Source: Vibrio tubiashii (GTDB taxonomy: Bacteria; Pseudomonadota; Gammaproteobacteria; Enterobacterales; Vibrionaceae). From it: a stretch of 64,000 nt of DNA. The position numbers were made by a program, and so were the translations under genes. Location: assembly GCF_028551255.1 (NCBI RefSeq), contig NZ_CP117029.1, positions 2,108,001 through 2,172,000 of the forward strand, given 5' to 3'. Each line of letters begins with the position of its first letter. Positions within the stretch are counted from its first letter, which is position 1. The notes under the pieces were generated by a model. It ran no database searches and was not told the origin of the DNA. It was given only the letters and a program-made list of their open reading frames with translations. Shown in pieces: positions 54,167-63,569 of this stretch.

Positions 54167-55179
54167 TTCTTACTTCTTAATTGCTTTAAATATGCGCGAA
54201 CTGCTCGGTTGTGTTCAGCCAATGTTTTAGAAAACACATGTCCACCATTACCACTTGCGACAAAGTAAAGGTAATTACTGTCTTCTGGGTTAAGAGCTGC
54301 TTGAATTGAAGCTTCCCCCGGCATAGCGATAGGTGTTGGTGGCAAGCCGAAAATTGTATAGGTATTGTATGGTGTTGGCGTACGAAGATCTTTCTTACGA
54401 ATATTACCATCGTACTTATCCCCCATTCCGTAGATGACGGTTGGGTCGGTTTGTAAACGCATTCGCTTGTTTAAACGATTAACGAATACTGCCGCAACGC
54501 GCTCGCGTTCAGACTCTACTGCGGTTTCTTTCTCAATGATGGAAGCTAAGATAAGCGCTTCATAAGAAGATTTTAGTGGCAATTTCTCTTGGCGAGTTGC
54601 CCAATGCTCATCAAGCACCATTTGCAGTTTGTCAGCAGCACGCTTCAAAATATCAAGATCAGATGCACCGAAGGTGTAATGATAGGTTTCCGCAAGCAAC
54701 AGTCCTTCTAACTTTTCGTGTGGCAGTCCGAGTTTTTCTGCGATCTGAGCTTCACTTAATCCGTCTAACTCATGCTCCAAGTAAGGCGCATTGTTGATGA
54801 TTTTCTGCCACTCTTTAAACGTAGAACCTTCGACGAAGGTTATCGAAAACTGGTGCTCCTTGCCCTGTTTAAATTGCTCTAGCGTCGATTTCAGAGTTGA
54901 GCCTGAATCCAGTAGATAAGTTCCGGCGCGTAATTGTGTCAGTTCAGGGTGGAATCGACGAACAAGTTTAACTACATCACTACCAGTGATCATTTCAGAC
55001 TCGGTAAGCTGTTCGAGGACGCGATTAAAGCTCGTTCCGGAAGCGATGGTAAATATCTGTGACTGCTCGATTTGAAGAGGCTGGTTTACATACTGCTCTA
55101 CTTGTTTAGCGACATACACATAGCCGCCCGCTGCCAATGCAGCCACTAACAACAAAAAGAGCGTGATTTTTTTAATCAC
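54163..55179 (-). CDS. mltG: Endolytic murein transglycosylase
   Basis: 338 aa. N-terminal membrane anchor (about 5-24) and YceG domain with catalytic Glu218 in ASIIEKETA and QTDPTVIYG. Cuts nascent glycan strands at the inner membrane. The start is GTG, overlapping pabC's stop as GTGA. E. coli has the same order pabC-mltG-tmk-holB-ycfH. Confidence 0.95.
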   Translation of the reverse strand: MIKKITLFLLLVAALAAGGYVYVAKQVEQYVNQPLQIEQSQIFTIASGTSFNRVLEQLTESEMITGSDVVKLVRRFHPELTQLRAGTYLLDSGSTLKSTLEQFKQGKEHQFSITFVEGSTFKEWQKIINNAPYLEHELDGLSEAQIAEKLGLPHEKLEGLLLAETYHYTFGASDLDILKRAADKLQMVLDEHWATRQEKLPLKSSYEALILASIIEKETAVESERERVAAVFVNRLNKRMRLQTDPTVIYGMGDKYDGNIRKKDLRTPTPYNTYTIFGLPPTPIAMPGEASIQAALNPEDSNYLYFVASGNGGHVFSKTLAEHNRAVRAYLKQLRSKK

Positions 55180-55979
55180 GAGTCGATCATCTCCTGAATT
55201 CGTTTAGTTGTTTTTCCAATATCAAACTGGTGTGAATCAATAGCACAAATCGGCGCTGCGCCTAAGATAGAGTTTGTCATAAACACTTCATCAGCGTTAA
55301 GCAAATCAGAGAGTTTATACTCCCCTATGTGAGTTTCAATCCCCTCTGCCTGCGCCCATTCCAATACAACGCGTCGCATAACTCCGCTGACACCTGCTTT
55401 ATCCAAGCTAGGAGTAAACAGTGTTGCCCCCTTTAGCCAAAATAGGTTTGCCATAGTGGTTTCAATCACGTTGTCATCAATATCAAGCGCGATCCCGTCA
55501 GCCAACGAATGCTGCTCTAGCTCAGCTTTAAGCAACACTTGCTCAAGACGGTTGTTATGTTTGTGTCCCGCCAGTAAAGGGCTATGACCAAGTCGTCGCT
55601 CGCAGACACCCAGTTTTAAGCCTTGCTCACTCCATTGTTCATAGTGAGCAGGATAAATAAAGTCGCTAATAGTAACATTTGGTGAGGCTACATGAGTAGG
55701 GCTATATCCCCTTCCTCCCTCACCTCGGCTGATATGCAGTTTTAACCCCGCTTTTCGGTCGTTGCGAACTGCCTGAGCTAGCCAACTTTCAACTTGTGCC
55801 CAATCCGGACGAGAGATGAATAGTGCGTCCAAGCAAGCATTCATGCGGTCAACATGCTTCGACCAATGAGCAATGTGCCCCTCTCGCGTCAGCATAGTGG
55901 TAAAACAACCGTCACCATATTGAAACGAACGATCTGTCACCGAGATTGACTCACAACAGACACCATTGACTATGAACAT
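55176..55979 (-). CDS. pabC: Aminodeoxychorismate lyase
   Basis: 267 aa PLP class IV enzyme. PLP lysine K140 in AGHKHNNRLEQV, plus DRSFQYGDGCFTT near the start and MTNSILGAAPI near the end. Releases pyruvate to make p-aminobenzoate for folate. It starts 116 bases after fabF, beyond a terminator, so it may have its own promoter. Confidence 0.93.
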   Translation of the reverse strand: MFIVNGVCCESISVTDRSFQYGDGCFTTMLTREGHIAHWSKHVDRMNACLDALFISRPDWAQVESWLAQAVRNDRKAGLKLHISRGEGGRGYSPTHVASPNVTISDFIYPAHYEQWSEQGLKLGVCERRLGHSPLLAGHKHNNRLEQVLLKAELEQHSLADGIALDIDDNVIETTMANLFWLKGATLFTPSLDKAGVSGVMRRVVLEWAQAEGIETHIGEYKLSDLLNADEVFMTNSILGAAPICAIDSHQFDIGKTTKRIQEMIDS

Positions 55980-56040
55980 GCGAATTCCTTTATATCACCA
56001 TTGCTTGAGCGCCGAGTTTTGAGAGACCATTAAATAACAA

Positions 56041-56070
56041 AACGGCTTAATGCCAAAGCATTAAGCCGTT
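56041..56070 (-). terminator. Terminator between fabF and pabC
   Basis: AACGGCTTAATGC-CAAA-GCATTAAGCCGTT perfect 13-bp stem, T-rich on the minus-strand side. Suggests partial termination within the long operon. Confidence 0.9.
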
Positions 56071-56095
56071 TATTTAGTCTAATTCAGGCGCTTGT

Positions 56096-57337
56096 TTAGA
56101 TTTTTTTAAATACTAGTGAGCCGTTAGTACCACCGAAGCCGAATGAGTTACAGATTGCGTAATCCATAGACACCTCTTTAGCAGTATGCGGAACTAGATC
56201 GATATCTAAACCTTCTTCAGGGTTGTCTAAGTTGATTGTTGGTGGAACCATTTGGTCAACCAGAGACATCACCGTGATGATCGCTTCTACAGAACCTGCA
56301 GCACCAAGCAAGTGACCAGTCATAGACTTAGTTGAAGACACTTTAACTTGCTTAGAACCTTCTTCGCCTAGCGCACGTTTAACGCCTTTAATTTCAGCGA
56401 CATCACCAGCTGGTGTAGAAGTACCGTGCGCATTCACATAGCCTACTTGAGTACCTGTGATACCTGCATCACGCATTGCCGCTTCCATAGCTAGTGCACC
56501 ACCTGAACCATCTTCACTTGGAGACGTCATATGGTAAGCATCACCAGACATACCGAAACCGACAAGCTCAGCGTAAATTTTTGCACCGCGAGCTTTTGCG
56601 TGTTCGTATTCTTCAAGAACCATCATGCCCGCGCCATCACCAAGAACAAAACCATCACGGTCTTTATCCCATGGACGAGAAGCTTTTTGTGGTTCGTCGT
56701 TACGAGTAGAAAGTGCTTTCGCAGCACCAAAGCCTGCCATACCTAGAGGTGTAGATGCTTTCTCTGCACCACCTGCAACCATAGCTTCTGCATCACCGTA
56801 TGCAATCATACGAGCCGCATGGCCAATGTTATGTAGACCTGTTGTACACGCCGTCGAGATCGCGATGTTTGGACCGCGAAGACCACGCATAATAGATAAG
56901 TTACCTGCAACCATGTTTACGATGGTTGATGGAACGAAGAACGGGCTCACTTTACGTGGACCTTTCTCAACAAGCGCTGTATGGCCTGCTTCGATAAGGT
57001 CTAGGCCACCAATGCCTGAACCGATTGCAACGCCAACACGAGCAGCGTTTTCTTCGTTAATTTGTAAACCAGAGTCATCTAGAGCTTGGATTCCAGCTGC
57101 AATGCCGTATTGGATAAATAGATCCATTTTACGTGCATCTTTTTTAGACATGTATTCAGTACAGTCAAAATCTTTTACTAGACCCGCAAAGCGAGTAGAA
57201 AAGTTTTCAGCATCAAAGTGCTCGATATTCACGATACCGCTTTGACCTGCTAGCAGGGCTTTCCAAGATGATTCTACGGTGTTGCCTACCGGTGACAACA
57301 TACCCATGCCAGTGACAACAACACGACGCTTGGACAC
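56096..57337 (-). CDS. fabF: 3-Oxoacyl-ACP synthase II
   Basis: 413 aa. Catalytic Cys164 in [11 protein letters not shown], His in [11 protein letters not shown] and His/Lys in [14 protein letters not shown]. Elongates acyl chains and mediates temperature control of unsaturated fatty acids. I start at GTG 57337 ([12 protein letters not shown]), with GGAG 9 bases upstream, rather than at the further upstream frame to 57397. Lies 90 bases after acpP. Confidence 0.95.
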   Translation of the reverse strand: MSKRRVVVTGMGMLSPVGNTVESSWKALLAGQSGIVNIEHFDAENFSTRFAGLVKDFDCTEYMSKKDARKMDLFIQYGIAAGIQALDDSGLQINEENAARVGVAIGSGIGGLDLIEAGHTALVEKGPRKVSPFFVPSTIVNMVAGNLSIMRGLRGPNIAISTACTTGLHNIGHAARMIAYGDAEAMVAGGAEKASTPLGMAGFGAAKALSTRNDEPQKASRPWDKDRDGFVLGDGAGMMVLEEYEHAKARGAKIYAELVGFGMSGDAYHMTSPSEDGSGGALAMEAAMRDAGITGTQVGYVNAHGTSTPAGDVAEIKGVKRALGEEGSKQVKVSSTKSMTGHLLGAAGSVEAIITVMSLVDQMVPPTINLDNPEEGLDIDLVPHTAKEVSMDYAICNSFGFGGTNGSLVFKKI

Positions 57338-57427
57338 GATATTATTCTCCGGAATTGAAATGATTCTATGGAAGGATAGAAGGGTTAAAGAGAACACAGG
57401 CGGCCAGAAGGCCGCCTGGGAGAGATA

Positions 57428-57661
57428 TTACTGAGCGCTGTTTACGTAGTCGATTGCAGCTTGAACAGTAGTGATTTTCTCAGCTTCTTCGTCTGGAATC
57501 TCAGTGTCAAATTCTTCTTCTAGAGCCATTACTAGTTCAACAGTGTCTAGAGAATCAGCACCTAGATCGTCAACGAATGAAGCTTCGTTCTTAACTTCAG
57601 CTTCGTCTACACCTAGCTGTTCAACAATGATTTTCTTTACGCGTTCTTCGATGTTGCTCAT
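57428..57661 (-). CDS. acpP: Acyl carrier protein
   Basis: 77 aa, strongly acidic. Phosphopantetheine site Ser37 in [11 protein letters not shown]. Essential fatty-acid carrier. Preceded by a 306-base gap and followed by fabF, so it has its own strong promoter there. Confidence 0.98.
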
Positions 57662-57967
57662 TTTTTCTTTTCCTTTACAGATTTCGCCTAATGCGATGAT
57701 TCAGTAGTTTATTCGAACTACCAAAAGTTGCAAGAGGGACCTTGCTGGTCAAACCACAATTTTAGCGATTTTAACCGAAATTCAATACATTTTTGACTTA
57801 AATCATGCACAAATCTTGCGCACGTTCATATCAAGAATCTCAAACTATAGGCCATTTTAATGACAATAAATAGCCAAGTTGGTGACATTAAGTGCAAATT
57901 CACTCTACCCGCAGAAATTTGAATGAAATTTAATGAAAAAGTTCACTAATTCTGCAAGGTAAGCGAT
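57662..57967. other. 306-base gap before acpP, no gene
   Basis: AT-rich region between fabG's stop and acpP's start that should hold the acpP promoter and leader. A loose FadR-like core TGGTC-A-AACCA is at 57746-57756, too weak to assign. No open frame with a credible ribosome site was seen on either strand. Confidence 0.5.
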
Positions 57968-58705
57968 TTACACCATGTACATGCCGCCATTTACATGCAA
58001 AGTTTCACCAGTAATGTATGCCGCTTCAGGAGAAGCAAGGAATACCACTGCCGATGCAATTTCACGTGGATCACCTAAACGACCTGCAGGAACTGCAGAA
58101 AGAGTCGATGCACGTTGCTCTTCGTTTAACGCTTTAGTCATGTCTGTTTCGATAAAGCCAGGTGCAACAGTGTTAACAGTTACACCACGAGAAGCAACTT
58201 CGCGTGCCATAGATTTAGTGAAACCAATGACGCCCGCTTTTGCTGCAGCGTAGTTTGCTTGACCTGCGTTACCCATAGTACCAACAACAGAACCTACGTT
58301 GATGATACGACCAGCGCGTTTCTTCATCATACCGCGAAGCACAGCTTTAGACATACGGAAGATAGGCGTTAGGTTGGTATCAATGATGTCATCCCACTCT
58401 GAATCTTTCATACGCATCAGAAGGTTATCACGAGTGATGCCTGCGTTATTTACTAGGATATCAATCGCACCAAACTCATCGTTGATGGTCTTTAGTGTCG
58501 CTTCAATCGACTCAACGTCAGTAACGTTAAGTGCTAGACCTTTACCATTTTCACCAAGGTACTCGCTGATTGCAGCCGCGCCGCCTTCAGAAGTCGCAGT
58601 ACCTATTACTGTCGCGCCACGCTCAACCAATAGTTCAGCAATTGCACGACCAATACCACGGCTTGCGCCAGTGACTAGAGCAATCTTACCTTCTAGGTTC
58701 ATCAT
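57968..58705 (-). CDS. fabG: 3-Oxoacyl-ACP reductase
   Basis: 245 aa SDR. NADPH loop TGASRGIGRA, NNAGITRD, catalytic Ser/Tyr/Lys in NVGSVVGTMG and QANYAAAKAG. Reduces beta-ketoacyl-ACP. Two adjacent Met codons (MM) leave the start uncertain by one residue; the first has AGGAA 8 bases upstream. 24 bases after fabD. Confidence 0.97.
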   Translation of the reverse strand: MMNLEGKIALVTGASRGIGRAIAELLVERGATVIGTATSEGGAAAISEYLGENGKGLALNVTDVESIEATLKTINDEFGAIDILVNNAGITRDNLLMRMKDSEWDDIIDTNLTPIFRMSKAVLRGMMKKRAGRIINVGSVVGTMGNAGQANYAAAKAGVIGFTKSMAREVASRGVTVNTVAPGFIETDMTKALNEEQRASTLSAVPAGRLGDPREIASAVVFLASPEAAYITGETLHVNGGMYMV

Positions 58706-58729
58706 GTTCTTTATTCCTATGTCCTTTAA

Positions 58730-59653
58730 TTACTTAGCAGCTTCTAGAGATGCAGTATCATTCACTGCAGCGCCACTTAGTGTCTTAACAATTCGTTTTG
58801 TTAGGCCAGATAGAACCTTACCAGGGCCAAGCTCTAGTAACTTCTCTACGCCTTGCTCGCTCATCAGTTGCACGCTCTCAGTCCAACGAACTGGGCTGTA
58901 TAGCTGACGAACAAGTGCATCTTTAATTTTCGCAGGATCGGTTTCCGCTGCTACGTCAACGTTGTTGATAACAGGGAACTGAGGTGCGTTGAATTCGATT
59001 TCTTCTAGTGCCACTGCTAGCTTGTCTGCTGCAGGTTTCATCAGTGCACAGTGAGAAGGTACAGAAACAGGAAGTGGAAGCGCGCGCTTAGCACCCGCTT
59101 CTTTACATAGTGCGCCCGCGCGCTCTACTGCATCTTTACTACCCGCAATCACAACTTGGCCAGGCGAGTTAAAGTTTACTGGTGAAACCACTTCGCCTTG
59201 CGCTGCTTCTTCACAAGCTTTTGCGATAGCGTCATCATCAAGACCAATGATCGCGTACATTGCGCCTGTTCCAGCCGGAACCGCTTCTTGCATTAGTTGA
59301 CCACGTAGTTCAACCAGTTTGATCGCTTGCTTAAAGTCAATCACGCCAGCACATACTAGTGCAGAGTATTCACCTAAGCTGTGACCCGCTAGATTAGCTG
59401 GTTGCTCTAGGCCTTGCTCTTGCCATACGCGCCAGATCGCAACAGAAGATGCTAGCAGTGCAGGTTGAGTACGGTGTGTTTGGTTTAGATCTTCTGCAGG
59501 ACCATTTTGAACTAGAGCCCATAGGTCGTAGCCTAGTGCTTCCGATGCTTCTGCAAATGTTTGTTTAACGACTTCAAATTGTTCGCCAAGTTCAGCAAGC
59601 ATACCCACAGCTTGTGAGCCCTGACCTGGAAATACGATAGCAAACTTGCTCAT
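58730..59653 (-). CDS. fabD: Malonyl-CoA:ACP transacylase
   Basis: 307 aa. Nucleophile Ser92 in AGHSLGEYSAL, PGQGSQAVGML near the start, and catalytic His in VPSHCALMKPA. Loads malonate onto ACP. An intra-operon terminator lies between it and fabH. Confidence 0.97.
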   Translation of the reverse strand: MSKFAIVFPGQGSQAVGMLAELGEQFEVVKQTFAEASEALGYDLWALVQNGPAEDLNQTHRTQPALLASSVAIWRVWQEQGLEQPANLAGHSLGEYSALVCAGVIDFKQAIKLVELRGQLMQEAVPAGTGAMYAIIGLDDDAIAKACEEAAQGEVVSPVNFNSPGQVVIAGSKDAVERAGALCKEAGAKRALPLPVSVPSHCALMKPAADKLAVALEEIEFNAPQFPVINNVDVAAETDPAKIKDALVRQLYSPVRWTESVQLMSEQGVEKLLELGPGKVLSGLTKRIVKTLSGAAVNDTASLEAAK

Positions 59654-59697
59654 TTTCTTTTCCTTAAAACCGTTTCTTTATTTAAAAGAAGAAAGAA

Positions 59698-59719
59698 AAG
59701 ATGCCTATCAAGGCATCTT
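59698..59719 (-). terminator. Hairpin between fabH and fabD
   Basis: AAGATGCCT and AGGCATCTT pair across four bases, followed by TTTTC on the minus strand. Probably a partial terminator or processing site that sets relative levels of fabH and fabD. Confidence 0.65.
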
Positions 59720-59737
59720 AATTTTGAATTCTATAGC

Positions 59738-60718
59738 TTAGAACTTAACGAGAGCTGAGCCCCAAGTAAAGCCACCACCAAATGCCTCAAGCAACAATGT
59801 TTGACCACGCTTAATTCGCCCATCACGCACCGCTTCATCCAGTGCTGTTGGTACGGTTGCCGCAGAAGTGTTGCCATGGCGATCCAATGTAACGACCACT
59901 TGTTCCATCGGCATTGAAAGCTTCTTAGCCGTTGCGGAAATAATACGTAGGTTTGCTTGATGAGGAACTAGCCAGTCTAACTCTGACTTGTCCATATCAT
60001 TTTCTTTAAGAGTCTCTTTAACTAAGCGAGAAAGCTGAGTAACGGCAACTTTAAATACTTCGTTACCGGCCATATGCAGCCAGCTATTGATATCTTCGCT
60101 ATGCTCAGATTCGCTTTGTACTTTCTCATGACGGTCTGGGAACTTGAGGCTTAATAGCTCACCAAAACGGCCATCAGAATTGATTGTGGTTGATAAGATA
60201 CCAGGCTCTTCACTCGCACCAACAACAACGGCACCCGCGGCATCCCCGAAGAGAATAATCGTTGAACGATCGTTAGGGTCACAGGTTTTAGACAAAGCGT
60301 CAGCACCGATCACTAGGATATTTTTACAGTGACCTGTTTTGATGTACTGATCGGCAACCGACAAGGCATATACAAACCCTGAACACGCTGCTGCCATATC
60401 AAATGCAGGGCAATGCTTAATGCCAAGAAGCGCTTGAACCTGACATGCCGCTGATGGGAAAGCGTGAGAACCACTAGTCGTCGCTACAAGAATCATGTCG
60501 ATATCGTCTTTATCGATACCTGCCATCTCGATAGCATTCTTCGCCGCTTGGTAGCCCATATCTGCAACTGTTTCGTTTTCAGCTGCAATGCGACGCTCTT
60601 TAATACCAGTACGAGTTACAATCCACTCATCACTTGTATCTACCATTTTCTCTAAGTCTGCGTTTGAACGCACCTGAGATGGCAGGTAGCTGCCAGTACC
60701 TAAAATTTTGCTATACAT
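59738..60718 (-). CDS. fabH: 3-Oxoacyl-ACP synthase III
   Basis: 326 aa. Catalytic Cys112 in DMAAACSGF, His in [11 protein letters not shown] and Asn in RHGNTSAA. Starts fatty-acid synthesis from acetyl-CoA. About nine residues longer than E. coli FabH, due mainly to extra acidic residues near 202-215 ([15 protein letters not shown]). Follows plsX closely. Confidence 0.97.
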   Translation of the reverse strand: MYSKILGTGSYLPSQVRSNADLEKMVDTSDEWIVTRTGIKERRIAAENETVADMGYQAAKNAIEMAGIDKDDIDMILVATTSGSHAFPSAACQVQALLGIKHCPAFDMAAACSGFVYALSVADQYIKTGHCKNILVIGADALSKTCDPNDRSTIILFGDAAGAVVVGASEEPGILSTTINSDGRFGELLSLKFPDRHEKVQSESEHSEDINSWLHMAGNEVFKVAVTQLSRLVKETLKENDMDKSELDWLVPHQANLRIISATAKKLSMPMEQVVVTLDRHGNTSAATVPTALDEAVRDGRIKRGQTLLLEAFGGGFTWGSALVKF

Positions 60719-60723
60719 GAAGA

Positions 60724-61749
60724 CTAATAATGCCTCTCGAGTAAAACCGCTTCCAAACGATCGCTAATACGGCTTGGTACTTGTCGTTTGACCTCATGTA
60801 GTGCCTCACCAATTGCATTGATGACTGCCTCTACATCAGCACTTCCGTGGCTTTTTATGACAATGCCGCGCAATCCTAGCAAACTTGCGCCGTTATACTG
60901 GTCGGGGTTCAATGTTTTTAGTTCATTAAATAGTCCGGAAAACAATTTTCTTGCAATCCAACCTTTTATAGATGAGGTCATCATACTCGATTTCAACTTA
61001 TCGATAAAAAGTTGCGCAGTGCCTTCACATGCTTTTAGACAAACATTGCCCACAAAACCATCACAAACAACGACGTCTGCGGCATCATGGAGTAATTGAT
61101 TACCTTCAATATAGCCAACAAAGTTCACCGAACGAGTATTTTCCAACATTTCTGCACAACACTTGACGAGGTCATTACCTTTTATTTCTTCAGCGCCTAT
61201 GTTGAGAATGGCTACTCGGGGTGGCTTACCTAAATACTGCTCTACAAGCGCACTGCCCATTACGGCAAATTGAAACAACGAATCTGCATCACTTGATACA
61301 TTGGCCCCTAAGTCCAACATCCAAGTTCTACCACCTGAAGCTGTCGGTAAGGCAGAGATAAGCGCAGGGCGTTCGATACCCGGTAACAGCTTCAACTTAA
61401 ATCGCGATAAGGCCATCAAAGCACCCGTGTTTCCACAGCTAACACATGCATCGGCTTGACTGTCGGCGACAAGATCAATCGACATGCCCATAGAGCTGCC
61501 TTGATTGTTACGGAGTGCGAGGGAAGGTTTTTCTGTGTTGGAAATCACTCGGTCTGCGTGCTCAATACTCAAACGAGCATCTGGCTGATAACCAAGAGAA
61601 GATAATTGAGATGTGATCGCGTTTTGATCACCAATAAGGATCACTTTTAGCTCTGGGAAATGCGACAGTGCCTGCACGGCGGCAGGCACTGTGACGCGAG
61701 GACCGAAATCCCCGCCCATTGCATCAAGTGCAACGGTTATATTTTGCAA
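60724..61749 (-). CDS. plsX: Phosphate acyltransferase
   Basis: 341 aa. N-terminal [23 protein letters not shown], and [13 protein letters not shown] motifs. Makes acyl-phosphate from acyl-ACP for phospholipid synthesis. Nine bases after rpmF and five before fabH: the conserved yceD-rpmF-plsX-fab order. Confidence 0.96.
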   Translation of the reverse strand: MQNITVALDAMGGDFGPRVTVPAAVQALSHFPELKVILIGDQNAITSQLSSLGYQPDARLSIEHADRVISNTEKPSLALRNNQGSSMGMSIDLVADSQADACVSCGNTGALMALSRFKLKLLPGIERPALISALPTASGGRTWMLDLGANVSSDADSLFQFAVMGSALVEQYLGKPPRVAILNIGAEEIKGNDLVKCCAEMLENTRSVNFVGYIEGNQLLHDAADVVVCDGFVGNVCLKACEGTAQLFIDKLKSSMMTSSIKGWIARKLFSGLFNELKTLNPDQYNGASLLGLRGIVIKSHGSADVEAVINAIGEALHEVKRQVPSRISDRLEAVLLERHY

Positions 61750-61758
61750 AGGTCAACC

Positions 61759-61929
61759 TTACTTGTTGATAACCTTTTTGCCACGGTAGTAACCTTCAGC
61801 AGTTACGTTGTGGCGCAGGTGAGTTTCACCTGAAGTTGCGTCTACAGAAAGTGCAGCTGTAGTTAGGGCATCGTGTGAACGACGCATACCACGCATTGAA
61901 CGAGATTTCTTGCTCTTTTGTACGGCCAT
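61759..61929 (-). CDS. rpmF: Ribosomal protein L32
   Basis: 56 aa, [20 protein letters not shown] then [20 protein letters not shown]. Basic, of standard length, between yceD and plsX as in other gammaproteobacteria. It lacks the Cys motif of zinc-type L32, so it is the zinc-independent form. Confidence 0.97.
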   Translation of the reverse strand: MAVQKSKKSRSMRGMRRSHDALTTAALSVDATSGETHLRHNVTAEGYYRGKKVINK

Positions 61930-61959
61930 TGACCCTACTCCTATGTAAGTATTAAAGAA

Positions 61960-62490
61960 TTACTTCTTTAAGCTTTTTAAAACGTCAAATGGATTCGGCT
62001 TCTTTTCTTCTTCCACAATTTCTTCTGGAAGTTCACCAAACACCATATTATCTGAATCAACGCTACAGTCCGCTTCATCGTGCATTGCTATTTGAGGCAA
62101 GTTTAGAATGAACTCGTCTTCAACTAACTGTATTAGGTCTAACTCACCGTACTCGTTCAGATCTACCAAATCGTACTCTTCCGGTGCTTCCTCTTCAGTC
62201 TTTTCACCTTTATAAGGTGTATAAGTGAATTGGACCTCGCACTCATGTGCGAAAACCTCATTACAGCGCTGACACTCTAAGTCGACTTCGATGTTAGCTT
62301 TACCAGAGATAACAACGAGTCGCTGCTCATCTAAGTCAAATGACAGTGACACTTGGGCGTCGCGTTTAACGCCTTCAACTGATTCATCTAAGCGCTTAAA
62401 GAGACTAACTTGAATAATACCTTCAACATCTAGTCGCTTCTGTGCAGCGCGTGACGGATCAATCGTACGCGGTATTTTTACCTTTTGCAT
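61960..62490 (-). CDS. yceD: YceD (DUF177) protein
   Basis: 176 aa, acidic, with the CQRCNEVFAHECEV Cys motif (about residues 75-88), ending KKPNPFDVLKSLKK. In enterics it is linked to 23S rRNA accumulation; in plants its relatives process 23S rRNA. First gene of the fatty-acid operon. Divergent from maf, with the promoters in 62491-62638. Confidence 0.94.
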   Translation of the reverse strand: MQKVKIPRTIDPSRAAQKRLDVEGIIQVSLFKRLDESVEGVKRDAQVSLSFDLDEQRLVVISGKANIEVDLECQRCNEVFAHECEVQFTYTPYKGEKTEEEAPEEYDLVDLNEYGELDLIQLVEDEFILNLPQIAMHDEADCSVDSDNMVFGELPEEIVEEEKKPNPFDVLKSLKK

Positions 62491-62638
62491 AGGGCGCGAA
62501 TTCTATCTTCCAAATCGTTTATAGTCAAAGAAAAAGGGCAAAAAAATGTACTTTTTTTCCTTATCAGCTTGAGAGCTAGTATAGAAGACATAATATGAAT
62601 TAAGCTCTCACCAACTCTTGTTTTGATTGTAAAGAAAA

Positions 62639-63220
62639 ATGCCGAATTACCAACTAGTTTTAGCCTCTACATCGCCATATCGTAAACAACTGCTCAATAA
62701 ACTAGCGATAGAATTTGAGACAGCTACTCCCGATTTCGATGAAACTCCGCTAGAGAATGAAGCGCCTATCGACTTAGTAAGAAGACTCGCCAAAGGCAAA
62801 GCAGAGTCTTGCTCAGTGAGTCAGCCAAGTTTAGTTATCGGTAGCGATCAGGTTTGCGTAATCAACGGCAAAATCATCGGCAAACCGCATACTCGCGAAA
62901 AGGCGATTGATCAGCTACTTGACCAAAGCGGTCAATCTATTCAGTTTTATACCGGCTTAGCTCTGCACAATACTCATACCGGGCTCACCGACATAAAGGT
63001 CGATACCTTCACAGTCCACTTTAGAGCTCTAAGCAAAAAGCAGATCGAAAACTATGTCGATCAAGAGCAGCCTTTTTACTGTGCGGGAAGCTTTAAAAGT
63101 GAAGGCTTGGGAATTGCTCTGTTTGAACGATTAGAAGGTAAAGATCCAAACACCTTAGTTGGACTGCCACTGATAGATTTGATTGATATGCTCGCAGTGC
63201 AAGGGGTTGAGGTGCTTTAG
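62639..63220 (+). CDS. yceF: Maf/YceF nucleotide pyrophosphatase
   Basis: 193 aa. Maf motifs LASTSPYRKQLLNKL, DFDET, GSDQV and YCAGSFKSEGLG. The YceF branch (R and Q around GSDQVCVIN, then EGLG) hydrolyses 7-methyl-GTP; Maf proteins in general remove modified nucleotides. Stop is only three bases from a heptad repeat array. Divergent from yceD. Confidence 0.93.
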   Translation: MPNYQLVLASTSPYRKQLLNKLAIEFETATPDFDETPLENEAPIDLVRRLAKGKAESCSVSQPSLVIGSDQVCVINGKIIGKPHTREKAIDQLLDQSGQSIQFYTGLALHNTHTGLTDIKVDTFTVHFRALSKKQIENYVDQEQPFYCAGSFKSEGLGIALFERLEGKDPNTLVGLPLIDLIDMLAVQGVEVL

Positions 63221-63223
63221 GGG

Positions 63224-63300
63224 GATTCGGGATTCGGGATTCGGGATTCGGGATTCGGGATTCGGGATTCGGGATTCGGGATTCGGGATTCGGGATTCGG
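63224..63300. repeat. Heptanucleotide tandem array, 11 x GATTCGG
   Basis: Exactly eleven perfect copies of GATTCGG starting three bases after the maf stop. It differs from the array near ptsG by one base in every unit (GATTCGG versus GATGCGG), as though each array was homogenised. Part of the 349-base gap 63221-63569, which holds only repeats. Confidence 0.97.
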
Positions 63301-63358
63301 GAAATTTATGCAGGGTTGGTACATTGTATCAACCCTTTTCATTTCAACAGATTAAACG

Positions 63359-63462
63359 GTCATCCCCGAGAGGGAGGCACGACCGAGTTGGGGATCTCTT
63401 CTTGCGAGTGAGCACCTTTTTAAGATTCCCTACTCGCTCCTTCGTCGCTCTATGGAATGACC
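63359..63462. repeat. Palindromic interspersed repeat with GGTCAT/ATGACC ends
   Basis: 104 bases bounded by inverted ends GGTCAT(ccCC) and (GGa)ATGACC. The interior is partly self-complementary: CGAGAGGGAGGCACGACCGAG and ACTCGCTCCTTCGTCGCTC can fold back. Looks like a MITE/REP-type element, and similar sequences are familiar from other Vibrio genomes (recollection only). Confidence 0.65.
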
Positions 63463-63487
63463 AAAAACAAGCTTCTTCTTTCTATCA

Positions 63488-63568
63488 GGGCGAAGTCCGA
63501 TCTCGATTCTCGAAACGCAGTGCTCTCGCAGGGCGCAGCCCGCTCCCGTTTCTCAGGCGAAGCCTGAC
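63488..63568. repeat. Hairpin cassette of a composite repeat, copy 2
   Basis: Aligns with 49804-49884 over about 81 bases: GGGC-GAA-GTCC, GATTCTCGAA, AACGCAGTG, GGGC-GCA-GCCC and AGGC-GAA-GCCT in the same order. Ends two bases before the rluC stop and probably lies in the rluC mRNA 3' end. Confidence 0.8.
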
Positions 63569-63569
63569 T

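Noticed and set aside
56625..57245. 206-codon plus-strand frame opposite fabF
   Set aside because: Mirror frame of fabF; composition is that of an antisense shadow (Ala/Pro/Arg/Ser-rich) and fabF is certain.
57746..57756. FadR operator upstream of acpP
   Set aside because: TGGTC-A-AACCA matches only the core with a mismatch; AT-rich gap makes chance likely. Kept as a note only.
58299..58907. 202-codon plus-strand frame opposite fabG/fabD
   Set aside because: Spans two well-defined genes on the other strand with no start signal.
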